This document shows, one piece after another, positions 9,194-19,123 of a stretch of DNA of 64,000 bases. Source of the DNA: Pseudomonas sp. AL03 (lineage in GTDB: Bacteria; Pseudomonadota; Gammaproteobacteria; Pseudomonadales; Pseudomonadaceae). The DNA lies in contig NZ_JASBRE010000002.1 in the NCBI RefSeq assembly GCF_029960815.1, positions 1 through 64,000 of the forward strand. The letters are read 5' to 3'. Made by a program: the position numbers and the translations under genes. The first letter of the stretch is position 1. The number at the start of each line of letters is the position of its first letter. The notes below the pieces were generated by a model. The model worked only from the letters and a program-made list of their open reading frames with translations. It did no database searches and was not told the DNA's origin.

Positions 9194-9708
9194 GCGACGG
9201 TTCCTTCCGTCAGGCAGATACCCTCTCGACAGGCCTCGCAGATCGGGCAGAAATCCGCGCCGAGCAATTTGCTGGCCGCCATCAACGCGCCCTGGGAGGG
9301 CGCGATCACTGGGGGCAGTTCGGGTGGCGCAGACAAGCCATCAACTGACCAAGGCATTGATAACGATGTGGCTGCCTCGGGCACGGGAGTACCACCGATC
9401 TCGATTTCGCTGCTGCTGAAAATGCCGTGGTCTTTTAGTACCTGCGCAATGATCTGCGGGACGGTCAATTGCTGAAAAATGCGATGAATTTGCCCGGGAA
9501 TGCCGTTGCCAGCGTCGTTGAAGGCGAGGAAGGCTTGTCTATTCAGCAGGCTTTCCTGGTCCAGGTCCGGTCTTTCGCTGACCAGTTCGACATCAATGGC
9601 GTAAGGCTGGCTGATGAGTTCCTTGCCGGTGAACCTGAGCACCTGAAGGTCATGTTTAAAGTTGTTGATTGTGAGGCTGAAGCGGGCGTGTGGGTTAGCG
9701 TCAAACAT
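9163..9708 (-). pseudogene. vgrG: Truncated VgrG (T6SS spike) remnant
   Basis: The ATG at 9708 has AAGGAA six bases upstream. The first 66 or so residues match the VgrG N-terminus (FSLTINNFKHDLQVLRFTG, ISQPYAIDVELVSERPDLD, GIPGQIHR). The sequence then jumps directly to IFQQLTVPQIIAQVLKDHGI, skipping roughly 35 residues of gp27-like barrel. Soon after, it passes into an unrelated Pro/Ala-rich tail with CPICEAC that resembles an effector-linked C-terminal extension. Only about 181 codons remain, against more than 600 in an intact VgrG. The gp5 needle is missing, so it cannot form a spike. Confidence 0.85.
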
Positions 9709-9710
9709 CC

Positions 9711-10004
9711 AGTGTTCCTTGTCTGGTGACGTGGCACAGGCTCGGGAACGTTGATGCAACACGTGTGAAAGGCCTTCCAAGGCCTGATCACAACAGAACG
9801 TCCTGGAGCCGGGTTCAGTGCAACGCTAACAAGGGCGCAAACGAATTGATGTCAGACGCGTCCCAAAATGCAGTTACCACTCATGGACGTTACGCGAGCT
9901 CTCGCTTCGCTCCAGCGTTCCGACGATGCCGGACTGACAGTCACCATGGAGGTCGACTGATATACCGCTATCGCGAGCAAGCTCGCTCCCACAGGGGAAT
10001 GTGG
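9711..10004. other. Intergenic stretch with one REP unit, no gene
   Basis: No convincing coding sequence on either strand. A REP-type palindrome (GCGAGC-AA-GCTCGC followed by TCCCACAGG) lies at 9971-9994. The rest probably contains the former vgrG promoter and the 3' flank of the glpM-like gene. Confidence 0.6.
9971..9994. repeat. Single REP unit
   Basis: Inverted repeat GCGAGC-AA-GCTCGC at 9973-9986 followed by TCCCACAGG, the same consensus as the arms of the long element at 21823-21914. Confidence 0.75.
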
Positions 10005-10342
10005 TCAGGCGTGGAGGCGAACCCAAACACTGACAAGCACAGTCGCCGCCATCAACCAAGCCACCGCCGCCACCGCCAACGAAGCCTCCAACCGCATCCG
10101 GTCCACCATCACATACAACGTCGCCAGATAGATGAAGTAAGGAATAATCGACCACATCCCAAACACGATGGTGGTCTTCAAGTCCTCCAGCGAACGCCCC
10201 TTGCCGACGATGTAATGAGCAATCAGCGCAAAGGTCGGAAACAGCGGCACCAATCCGGCGATGTAATAGTTTTTGGTCCTGGCCAGCGCGGCGAGGATCA
10301 CCACCACGGCCGCGCCCAGGGTTGCTTTGAGAATCAGGTCCA

Positions 10343-10343
<1 letters not shown>
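10005..10343 (-). CDS. glpM: GlpM-like inner membrane protein
   Basis: A 112-residue, very hydrophobic protein with about four membrane helices (LGAAVVVILAAL, AGLVPLFPTFALIAHY, IIPYFIYLATLYVMV, VAAVAWLMAATVLVSVWV). It matches the size and sequence style of GlpM of Pseudomonas, a membrane protein first noted near glpD and linked to alginate production. Here it is not beside glpD: it follows aauR with a TGATG stop/start overlap, so it is translationally coupled to the acidic amino acid regulator. The biochemical role is unknown. Confidence 0.75.
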
Positions 10344-11667
<1,324 letters not shown>

Positions 11668-11671
<4 letters not shown>

Positions 11672-13569
11672 ATTGGCTCGGCGTGAGTGGGGCTTACCAA
11701 CGGTAAACTGAGGACGAAGGTGGTACCACCGCTGGCCGGGTGTTCGACACCCAGATGACCGCCGGTGGCAGCGGCCAGACTCGCTGACAGGGTCAGGCCG
11801 AGGCCCAGGCCCTGTTCGCCGGGTTTGGTGGTGAAGAACGGTTCGAATAGATGTTTGCGTGCTTCGGCATCGATGCCGTGGCCGTTGTCGCGTACACGAA
11901 GGCGATACTTGCCATTGAACTCTTCGCCTTCGAGCCACAATTCTGGCAGCGGCTGCGCCTGCATGGCGTCGAGGGCATTGCCGATCAGGTTGACCAGAAT
12001 CTGCTCGAGGCGGGTCTGGTCGATCTGCACCTGGGGATCGGCGAAGTCTCGGTGCAGTTGCAGATGAGCGCTTTCCACGCGACCACAGAGCAGCTGCAAG
12101 GCTGCATCCACCGCTTTGCAGAGGCTGGCCTGACCTTTGTCGTCACCGCGGCGAGCGAACGAACGCAGGCTGGCGGTGATCCGGCCCATACGGTCGATCA
12201 GTTCGTTGATGGTCTTGAGGTTGGTGCTGGCAACGTCCAACTGGCCCCGCTCAAGGAAACGCACGGTGTTGCCGGACAACGTCCGCAGCGCTGCCAGTGG
12301 CTGGTTCAATTCGTGGGCGATGCTGGTGGACATCTGGCCGATGGCTGCGAGCTTTCCGGCCTGCACCAGTTCATCCTGGGCGCGCCGTAGCGTCTCTTCG
12401 GCCAGACGCCGTTCGCGGATCTGACCCTTGAGTCGTTCGTTGCTCGCGCGCAGATCGGTGGTGCGTTCGGTAATCCGACGCTCCAGTTGATTGTTGGCTT
12501 CCTGCAAGGCTTCCCGTGCGGCCAAGCGCGTGGCGATCACCTTGCGCCGCTCGTTCCAGGCGATCAGCAGGAATGCCACCAGAGCAAACGCCACCGCCAC
12601 CAGAATCCCTTGATTGATCGCTTCACGCCGCAAATCCTGCAGGGGCGTGAGCAAAGTGAAATTCCACGGGGTATCGCTCAATGGGCGGGTTTGCGACAGG
12701 TAGCTGATGTTCTCTTCATCGGACACGAGTTCGCTGTTGGCGGGGAACGTCAGTTTTTCCTCACCTTCGGCCAGTTGTTCCCGGGCCAGCGGCTGCAGTT
12801 CGTTCAGTGGAAACCAGTAGTACTGAAGGCTGCGGGCCAGTTTTTCCTTGGTCTCGTCGCTCAGCGGCACAACCGATTTCAGGCGCCGTGCCGGATCGCT
12901 GGACAGAATGATGATGCCGTTCTCGTCGCTGACGAAAGCTTCCAGCCGCGCACGCTGCCAGCGCTCTTCCATGGCTTCGAGGCGGACCTTGACCACCGCG
13001 ACGCCGATGATCTTGCCGTGTTCTTCCAGGCCATGGGCCAGATAATAACCAGGCTCGCCGTTGGTACTGCCGATGCCATAGAAGCGCCCCGGCTGACCGC
13101 GCACGGCGTTTTGGAAGTAGGCGCGAAAGGACAAGTCTTCGCCCAGGTAACTGTCGACATCGCGCCAGTTACTGGTGGCCATGACGCGACCGGTGGTGTC
13201 CATCACATAGATCGCCCGGCTGCGGCTGCGCCGGTTCAGGCCTTCGAGGTATTCATTGACCGTCTGCCGGTGTTCCGGTGACGGGTCGGCCAACAGCTTT
13301 GAGACACTGGATTCGAGTTCCAGCAGGCTGGGCAGGTAGGTGTACTTGCTGATCTCGCTCTCGACGGCACGTGCGTGCAGTTCGAGCTGACGCTGGCCGT
13401 TCTCGCTGAGGCTGCGAATCCCGTAGTGTTCACTGACCCAGAAGCCGATGTAACCCAATCCGATCATCAGGGCGATGACCAGCGGCGGGAGGAACAGATG
13501 GCGAATCAGACGGGGTTTCACGGCGAGTGATGGCGGCGCGGCGCGATAGAGAGAGGGGTCGCATTTCAT
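11668..13569 (-). CDS. aauS: DctB-type sensor histidine kinase AauS
   Basis: A 633-residue membrane sensor kinase. The first membrane helix (LFLPPLVIALMIGLGYIGFW) is near residues 25-45. A periplasmic dCache-like sensor domain of about 260 residues follows, then a second helix (ILVAVAFALVAFLLIAW) and a coiled coil (EALQEANNQLERRITERTTD). The HisKA box is SIAHELNQPLAALR, and the HATPase motifs include NLIGNALDAM and DNGHGID. In P. putida the homologue responds to glutamate and aspartate; that ligand is inferred here from the adjacent transporter. I prefer the ATG at 13569 to the GTG directly before it; no strong ribosome site decides. Confidence 0.9.
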
Positions 13570-13636
13570 CACAGATGCCTTGGGTCAACCAGCATGGCAA
13601 ACGGGTTTGCTCTGGTTTCCAATCGAACGCGGAACC

Positions 13637-13666
13637 TGTGGCGAGGGAGCTTGCTCCCTCGCCACA
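13637..13666. repeat. REP-type palindrome, identical to 7038-7067
   Basis: A 30-base perfect palindrome with the same 14-base arms as the element at 7038-7067. It is placed between the end of aatP and the start of aauS, where it could act as a transcript-stabilising or attenuating hairpin inside the operon. Confidence 0.9.
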
Positions 13667-13700
13667 AGAGCAAGCCTGCTCCTGAAAGAGCAGTACCGTT

Positions 13701-14435
13701 TTAGTGCTGCAGAATCTTGTTAAGAAAATGCTGCGTACGCTCGGCGCGGTGGGTGATGTCGCCGAAGAAGTCCTCTTTCTTGCAGTCTTCGATGATCTTG
13801 CCCTGGTCCATGAAAATCACCCGGTCCGCCACTTTACGGGCGAAGCCCATTTCGTGGGTCACGCACATCATGGTCATGCCTTCGTGGGCCAATTGCACCA
13901 TCACGTCGAGTACTTCGTTGACCATTTCAGGGTCCAGCGCCGAAGTCGGCTCGTCGAACAGCATGACGATCGGGTCCATCGCCAGCGCGCGGGCAATCGC
14001 CACACGCTGTTGCTGGCCACCGGAGAGCTGGCCCGGGTGCTTGTGGGCGTGAGCCGAGAGGCCGACGCGCTCAAGCAATTGCAGGCCTTTCTTGGTGGCT
14101 TCTTCCTTGCTGCGACCCAACACCTTAATCTGCGCGATGGTCAGGTTTTCGGTGATGGTCAGGTGCGGGAACAGTTCGAAATGCTGGAACACCATGCCGA
14201 CGCGCGAACGCAGTTTCGGCAGGTTGGTCTTCGGGTCGGCGATGGACGTACCATCGACCACCACGTCACCTTTCTGGAACGGTTCCAGGGCATTGACGCA
14301 TTTGATCAGGGTGGATTTGCCGGAACCGGACGGCCCGCACACCACAATCACTTCGCCTTTTTTGACCTCGGTGCTGCAGTCAGTCAGTACCTGGAAGTCG
14401 CCATACCACTTGTTGACATTCTTGATAGAGATCAT
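13701..14435 (-). CDS. aatP: Glutamate/aspartate ABC transporter ATPase AatP
   Basis: A 244-residue polar amino acid ABC ATPase (GltL/AatP type). Walker A is GPSGSGKST, the Q-loop lies in [12 protein letters not shown], the signature is LSGGQQQR, Walker B is [12 protein letters not shown] and the switch His is in [10 protein letters not shown]. It energises uptake of acidic amino acids with AatM/AatQ as permeases and AatJ as binding protein. The start overlaps the end of aatM by 4 bases. It is followed by the REP palindrome and then aauS. Confidence 0.95.
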   Translation of the reverse strand: MISIKNVNKWYGDFQVLTDCSTEVKKGEVIVVCGPSGSGKSTLIKCVNALEPFQKGDVVVDGTSIADPKTNLPKLRSRVGMVFQHFELFPHLTITENLTIAQIKVLGRSKEEATKKGLQLLERVGLSAHAHKHPGQLSGGQQQRVAIARALAMDPIVMLFDEPTSALDPEMVNEVLDVMVQLAHEGMTMMCVTHEMGFARKVADRVIFMDQGKIIEDCKKEDFFGDITHRAERTQHFLNKILQH

Positions 14436-15106
14436 ACGGCAAACCTTTTTTGCAGACGCTTGACCAGCAGCGAGGCGGCAAAGCTGATTGTGAAGTACAC
14501 GAGCCCTGCGAAGATCAGGAACTCATTGGAGCGGCCGATGATGTCGCCACTGGCACGCGAGGCATTGAGGAAGTCCACCAGACCGACCGCGTAGACCAGC
14601 GAGGTGTCCTGAAACAGAATAATGCTCTGTTGCAGCAGCAGCGGGGTCATCTTGCGGAACGCTTGCGGCAGGATGATCAAACGCATCATCTGGCCATACG
14701 TCATGCCCAAGGCTTGGGCAGCACCCATCTGGCCCTTGGAAATCGACTGCACGCCGGCCCGGACGATTTCGCAGAAGTACGCCGCTTCGAACATCATGAA
14801 CGCCACGATGCACGAGGCGAATGCGCCGATCGGTGTATCTTCGCCGGTGATCCAGCGCAGTACGAACGGCACCGCCAGGTAGAACCAGGTGATGACCAGC
14901 AGCAGCGGGATCGAGCGGAAGTAGTTGACGTAGGCGCCGGCAATGTTCGACAGCCATTTGCTGTGGGACAGGCGCATCAGTGCCAGGATCGTGCCGAGGA
15001 TGATCCCGCCGACCACGCCCAGCGCCATCAGTTGCAGGGTCATGACCATGCCGTTCCACAGGCCCGGCAGGGAGGGGATGATGCCCGAGAAGTCGAATTC
15101 CATCAT
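14432..15106 (-). CDS. aatM: Glutamate/aspartate ABC transporter permease AatM
   Basis: A 224-residue His/Glu/Gln-type ABC permease with about five membrane helices. The EAA loop reads [20 protein letters not shown], contacting AatP. It overlaps aatQ upstream and aatP downstream by 4 bases each, indicating a tightly coupled operon. It pairs with AatQ to form the inner membrane channel for glutamate and aspartate; specificity is inferred from the binding protein and from the P. putida arrangement. Confidence 0.95.
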   Translation of the reverse strand: MMEFDFSGIIPSLPGLWNGMVMTLQLMALGVVGGIILGTILALMRLSHSKWLSNIAGAYVNYFRSIPLLLVITWFYLAVPFVLRWITGEDTPIGAFASCIVAFMMFEAAYFCEIVRAGVQSISKGQMGAAQALGMTYGQMMRLIILPQAFRKMTPLLLQQSIILFQDTSLVYAVGLVDFLNASRASGDIIGRSNEFLIFAGLVYFTISFAASLLVKRLQKRFAV

Positions 15107-15849
15107 TTACCCCCTACGGAGATCAGGCCCGGTACGGCAACTTTCTTCTCGACCATGCGCATCAGCAGCATCAGGCCCATGTTCAGCGTGAAGTAGATCA
15201 GGGTCGCCAGGGTGAAGGCTTCGAACAGGTTGGCGGAGAACTCGGCGGTCTGTTTGGTCTGCGCAAGCAACTCCATCAGACCGATCAGCGAGGCCACGGA
15301 CGAGTTCTTGAACACGTTCAGGAATTCCGAGGTGAGCGGCGGAATGATGATCCGGTAAGCCTGGGGCAGCAGCACGTTCCAGTAGATCTGCGGCAACTTG
15401 AAGCCCATGGCGCGAGCGGCAAATTCCTGACCGCGCGGCAACGCCTGAATGCCGGTGCGCACCTGTTCGCATACACGGGCGGTGGTGAACAGGCCAAGGC
15501 ACACGACGACGCTGAGGAAGGCCGAGGTGGTCGGGTTCAGGTCCTGTTTGTACCAGTCCTGCAGGTTTTGTGGCAGCAGGTCGGGCACCAGGAAGTACCA
15601 GATGAACAGCTGAACCAGCAGCGGCACGTTACGAAAGAGCTCGACGTAGCAGGTGGCGATGCCCGACACGATGCGATTCGGTACGGTGCGCATGACGCCC
15701 AGAACTGAGCCCAGCGTCAAAGCAATGATCCAGGCCACTATGGCGATGGCGATGGTCCAGCCCAAACCGGAAATGTACCAGTCGAGATACGTCTCGCTGC
15801 CCACGCCGGTGGACTTGAAGAACACGCCCCAGTCCCAGTTGTAATTCAT
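15103..15849 (-). CDS. aatQ: Glutamate/aspartate ABC transporter permease AatQ
   Basis: A 248-residue amino acid ABC permease. It begins MNYNWDWGVFF as GltJ/AatQ proteins do, has membrane helices from about residue 25 onward, and an EAA loop (VCEQVRTGIQALPRGQEFAA). It is separated from aatJ by a 191-bp gap that carries a strong hairpin, so it is probably transcribed by readthrough from the aatJ promoter at a lower level than the binding protein. Confidence 0.95.
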   Translation of the reverse strand: MNYNWDWGVFFKSTGVGSETYLDWYISGLGWTIAIAIVAWIIALTLGSVLGVMRTVPNRIVSGIATCYVELFRNVPLLVQLFIWYFLVPDLLPQNLQDWYKQDLNPTTSAFLSVVVCLGLFTTARVCEQVRTGIQALPRGQEFAARAMGFKLPQIYWNVLLPQAYRIIIPPLTSEFLNVFKNSSVASLIGLMELLAQTKQTAEFSANLFEAFTLATLIYFTLNMGLMLLMRMVEKKVAVPGLISVGGK

Positions 15850-15995
15850 TAGGGTCTCCCCTCAGATCGTTCGATATACAAATGCCCGCCTGGGGAAGCT
15901 CCGTTCCCGCCCGACCTTGACGGTCAGGCACACACGAGCGGCTCGACAGCCACCGGTTCGAGTGTTTCCAAAAATGCCAGCAGGGAGTGACTATC

Positions 15996-16021
15996 CCTGA
16001 AAGGGCAGCGGCCCTTTCAGG
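15996..16021 (-). terminator. Intercistronic hairpin after aatJ
   Basis: A perfect 11-bp stem (CCTGAAAGGGC / GCCCTTTCAGG) with a 4-base loop, 20 bases after the aatJ stop. No T-run follows it on the minus strand. A partial terminator or a 3'-end stabiliser that raises binding-protein mRNA relative to the permeases is more likely than a full stop. Confidence 0.7.
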
Positions 16022-16040
16022 AGATAAGGTTAGTCAGAAA

Positions 16041-16955
16041 TCAGGATTTCTTATCGTCAGCCGCTTTATCGGTCGGATTGGCGATCAATTCCTTGATCTT
16101 CTCGCTCATCGGGAAGTTCAGGTTCAGGCCTTTAGGCGGGATTGGCTGCATGAACCATTTTTCGTAGATCTTGTTGATCTCGCCCGACTTGTAGGTCGCG
16201 ATGATTGCGTCGTCCACAGTTTTCTTGAACGGCTCGTCGCCCTTGCGCACCATGCAGCCGTAGATTTCATAGGACTGGGCAGTACCGGTTACCGACCAGT
16301 CAGCAGGCTTCTTGGCCTTGGCCATTTCACCGGCCAGCAAGGCGTCGTCCATCATGAAGGCAACAGCGCGGCCGGTCTCCAGCATCTGGAAGGATTCACC
16401 GTGGTCCTTGGCGGAGATCACGTTCATGCCCATCTGCTTGTCGGCGTTCATCGACTTGAGGATGCGCTCGGACGTGGTGCCGGCGGTGGTCACGACGTTC
16501 TTGCCTTTCAGGTTGTCGAAGTCTTTGTACTCCGAAGCGGTTTTCGACAGCAGGCGAGTACCCACTTCGAAGATGCCGACGGAGAAGTCAACTTGCTGCT
16601 GACGTTCGACGTTGTTGGTGGTGGAGCCGCACTCGACGTCCACGGTGCCGTTCTGCACCAGCGGGATACGGGTTTGCGAGGTGACCAGGTTGTATTTGAC
16701 CTGGAGGTTCGGCAAGTCGAGTTCTTTCTTGATGGCTTCGACGATTTTCAGCTGGATATCGTGGGAGTAGCCAACCGGTTTGCCGGAAGCGTCCGCGATA
16801 TAGGAAAACGGAATGGAAGCGTCACGATGCCCGAGGGTGATAACGCCGGACTCTTTGATCTTCTTCAGGGTGCCGGTGAGTTCGGCGGCGAAAACTGGAG
16901 TGCTGATCAGAGCGGCAGCAATGGCTGCGCCCAGGATATGGGGAACGATGCGCAT
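16041..16955 (-). CDS. aatJ: Periplasmic glutamate/aspartate-binding protein AatJ
   Basis: A 304-residue solute-binding protein of the GltI/AatJ family. The signal peptide is MRIVPHILGAAIAAALISTPVFA (about 23 residues), and the bilobed type 3 binding fold follows (LKKIKESGVITLGHRDASIP, VECGSTTNN, GTTSERILKSMN). It ends with a Lys/Asp-rich tail. The ATG at 16955 has GAGGA 7 bases upstream; a longer in-frame start at 17075 would read through the sigma-54 promoter. It captures glutamate and aspartate in the periplasm for AatQMP. It is the first gene of the operon. Confidence 0.95.
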   Translation of the reverse strand: MRIVPHILGAAIAAALISTPVFAAELTGTLKKIKESGVITLGHRDASIPFSYIADASGKPVGYSHDIQLKIVEAIKKELDLPNLQVKYNLVTSQTRIPLVQNGTVDVECGSTTNNVERQQQVDFSVGIFEVGTRLLSKTASEYKDFDNLKGKNVVTTAGTTSERILKSMNADKQMGMNVISAKDHGESFQMLETGRAVAFMMDDALLAGEMAKAKKPADWSVTGTAQSYEIYGCMVRKGDEPFKKTVDDAIIATYKSGEINKIYEKWFMQPIPPKGLNLNFPMSEKIKELIANPTDKAADDKKS

Positions 16956-17070
16956 CAAATTTTCCTCGACATTGTTTTTATATGGAGCCAGTTCATCGGC
17001 CCTTTTTGTGCTTCGAATGCTTGCCGGCTCCCGAAGGGTTGGCACAGCGGACATTCGTCCAAGAGTGTAG

Positions 17071-17086
17071 AGCATGACTCGTGCCA
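17071..17086 (-). promoter_or_regulatory. Sigma-54 promoter of aatJ
   Basis: Read on the minus strand, the site is TGGCAC-GAGTC-ATGCT, an excellent match to TGGCAC-N5-TTGCW with the required GG-N10-GC spacing. Transcription would start about 12 bases further, near 17061, leaving a leader of roughly 105 bases to the aatJ ATG at 16955. The operon encodes a sigma-54 activator (AauR), so promoter and regulator agree. Confidence 0.85.
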
Positions 17087-17162
17087 GGCCAGGCCTAACA
17101 GATCAAATCATTGATTTATAAGGGTATTAAATATTTATGGCGCAGATTTTGACGTTGGCGAA

Positions 17163-17207
17163 TCCGGTTAACCGAATCGACCGACAGGTCGCGTTCGGAA
17201 AACCGAA
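17163..17207. promoter_or_regulatory. Two AauR-type upstream activator sites
   Basis: TTCGG-AAAA-CCGAA at 17194-17207 is an exact match to TTCGG-N4-CCGAA, which I recall as the inverted repeat reported for AauR targets in P. putida. TCCGG-TTAA-CCGAA at 17163-17176 differs by one base. The two centres are 31 bp apart, about three helical turns, and lie about 80-130 bp upstream of the sigma-54 promoter, as expected for an enhancer. Confidence 0.8.
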
Positions 17208-17274
17208 TGGTGTTTGGGGCTGCTAACGTCTCATCGGCCAGACAAGAGCCAGTGATCGTGCCGTTCATACCAAA

Positions 17275-17685
17275 TCAGCTTTCCTGGCTTAGCGGCGTTT
17301 CATGCAGGTAGATCCATTGGGCGTTGTGGTGATGGATGCCAATGATCGCCACCGAAACCCGTGAGCTTTCGCGCTGGTCGAGGCGATGGGTTTCCTTGTA
17401 GCGGATCGCCACGCTGTCGCCTTCTTGCCAGACTGTCTGCAGGTCGCTGATGACGATCTCCAGGCCTGGCTTGGCGCCGACCGCCCCCCTGAACATCTGT
17501 TCGACCATCGCCCGGCTGACGATGGCGGCCGAAGTGGTAACCATGGTGAAGTGCTCGGCGAATGCCGACATCAGCGGCTCGAGCGCGGCCTGCCCCTTAC
17601 CGTTTGCATCGGTGAACAGGGTGTGGATCAGCTCGTGCACGTGATGAATGCTGTGGTGCGCCTGTTCAACTATTTTGTTGTGCAT
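17275..17685 (-). CDS. SnoaL/NTF2-like small protein
   Basis: A 136-residue protein with the alpha+beta pattern of the SnoaL/NTF2-like fold: a helical N-terminus (EQAHHSIHHVHELIHTLF), then curved strands (FTMVTTSAAIVSR, VAIRYKETHR, VSVAIIGIHHH). Such proteins bind or isomerise small molecules. I cannot assign a substrate. The N-terminus is rich in His. It overlaps the preceding MFS gene by 20 bases, so the two are an operon and may handle the same compound. Confidence 0.7.
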   Translation of the reverse strand: MHNKIVEQAHHSIHHVHELIHTLFTDANGKGQAALEPLMSAFAEHFTMVTTSAAIVSRAMVEQMFRGAVGAKPGLEIVISDLQTVWQEGDSVAIRYKETHRLDQRESSRVSVAIIGIHHHNAQWIYLHETPLSQES

Positions 17686-19033
17686 GACAGTCCTTTTGAG
17701 TGTTCAACTGACTCAGTTGAAAGAGTGGGAGCAGGCCCACCAGCGCGGCGATGGCGAAGGTCACGTGGTAGGCCTGGGTGGTATCGAAATGCTTCAAGAG
17801 CAGGTTGAAAACCATCAGGAAGAGGGCGGCGCCGATGCTGAATGACATCTGTCGGTTGATGTTCCAGATGACACTGGCCTTGTGGGTGTCATTGCCCTCA
17901 AAGTCCATCAACGACGTGGTTTGTGCTGTGTTGGCACCGATGCCGCCGCCGATTCCCATCAGGCTGTAGGCGATGACAATCACCAGAAGGTCTGAGGGAT
18001 CGTTCACCAGTAACAGGGTGGCAATGCCGACGCTGTGCAACAACATGCCGAGGGCAAACAGCCGCTTTGCGCCCATTCGGTTATAGACCCGGCCACAAAT
18101 CAGCATCGCGATGAACGCGCCGATGGCGTAGAGAATCATGAACATCCCTGTCAGTCGGGCGCTGAAGTGCAGGGTGTTTTGCAGGAAAAAGATGCTCATC
18201 AAATTGACCCCCGTGAACACACCGGGAATCGCGTAATAAATAAAGATGGAGGTGCTGAGTTTTTTGCTTTTGAGCAGGCTCAGTTCAATGATCGGGTTTT
18301 TGCATGTGCGGTAGTGCAGCCCGTACAGCACGACGAAAGCAACGCCGGCCATGACGAAGAGGGCGGCCAACCATGCCGTAGCGTCGCCGCCATACAACGA
18401 CATGCCCATCAGCAGGCTGCCGAGTGCCGCGCTGACCAACAACAAGCCCTTGATGTCGGGCCTGGGCAAACTCGTCGGCCGCGCTTCGTTGATCCAGAAC
18501 CAGGACAACAATGCCGCGATCAGCGAGAACGGGATGTTGCTGTAGAACACCCAGCGCCAGGAGCTGCTGTCGACGATGATGCCGCCGATGGTTGGTGAAA
18601 TGGCGGGCGCTAGCAGGGCAACGGCCATGACCAATGTGGATATTTTCGCCCGCTGCGCACCCTTGAACAGGTTGAACGTCAGCGCCTGGCCGACTGGAAT
18701 CAACAGGCCGCCGCCAATCCCCTGGACGAAGCGCCAGATCACCAGTTCGTTGAAACTGTTGGCCAGCCCACACATCCACACGGAGCCGGTGAACACGATC
18801 ATCGAGGCGGTGAGGATTTCCCGACGACCAAAACGACCGGCCAGCCAGGTGCTGACCGGGATGATCAGTGTCAGCCCCAGAATGTAAGCGTTAGCCACCC
18901 AGGCAACGTCTGAAGTACTAACGTGCAACGCCGTCGATATGCTTGGTAATGCGACCGCCGACATAAAGATGTTAATGCAGTCTATAAAAAAGCCGATCAG
19001 AAAAATCAGTGCAACTTTGTAGCGATAGGTCAT
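17666..19033 (-). CDS. MFS drug exporter (EmrB/QacA type)
   Basis: A 455-residue major facilitator with a long series of membrane helices. The motif-A-like loop is LAGRFGRREIL near residues 65-75 and the drug:H+ antiporter motif C region is near VALLAPAISPTIGG. These point to a DHA2-type efflux protein. The ATG at 19033 has AAGGGGAAA upstream. A LysR-type regulator is transcribed divergently 90 bp away and probably controls it. Substrate unknown. Confidence 0.85.
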   Translation of the reverse strand: MTYRYKVALIFLIGFFIDCINIFMSAVALPSISTALHVSTSDVAWVANAYILGLTLIIPVSTWLAGRFGRREILTASMIVFTGSVWMCGLANSFNELVIWRFVQGIGGGLLIPVGQALTFNLFKGAQRAKISTLVMAVALLAPAISPTIGGIIVDSSSWRWVFYSNIPFSLIAALLSWFWINEARPTSLPRPDIKGLLLVSAALGSLLMGMSLYGGDATAWLAALFVMAGVAFVVLYGLHYRTCKNPIIELSLLKSKKLSTSIFIYYAIPGVFTGVNLMSIFFLQNTLHFSARLTGMFMILYAIGAFIAMLICGRVYNRMGAKRLFALGMLLHSVGIATLLLVNDPSDLLVIVIAYSLMGIGGGIGANTAQTTSLMDFEGNDTHKASVIWNINRQMSFSIGAALFLMVFNLLLKHFDTTQAYHVTFAIAALVGLLPLFQLSQLNTQKDCHAQQNS

Positions 19034-19123
19034 GTTGTTTCCCCTTTGCCGCAAAGCATAGGGGCGGTGGACTTGAACTGTCGATACGACTATCCTTGAA
19101 ACACTGTTTGACAGGATTTAACA

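Noticed and set aside
15987..17114. 375-codon open frame opposite aatJ
   Set aside because: Overlaps the aatJ promoter and operators and has no family features.
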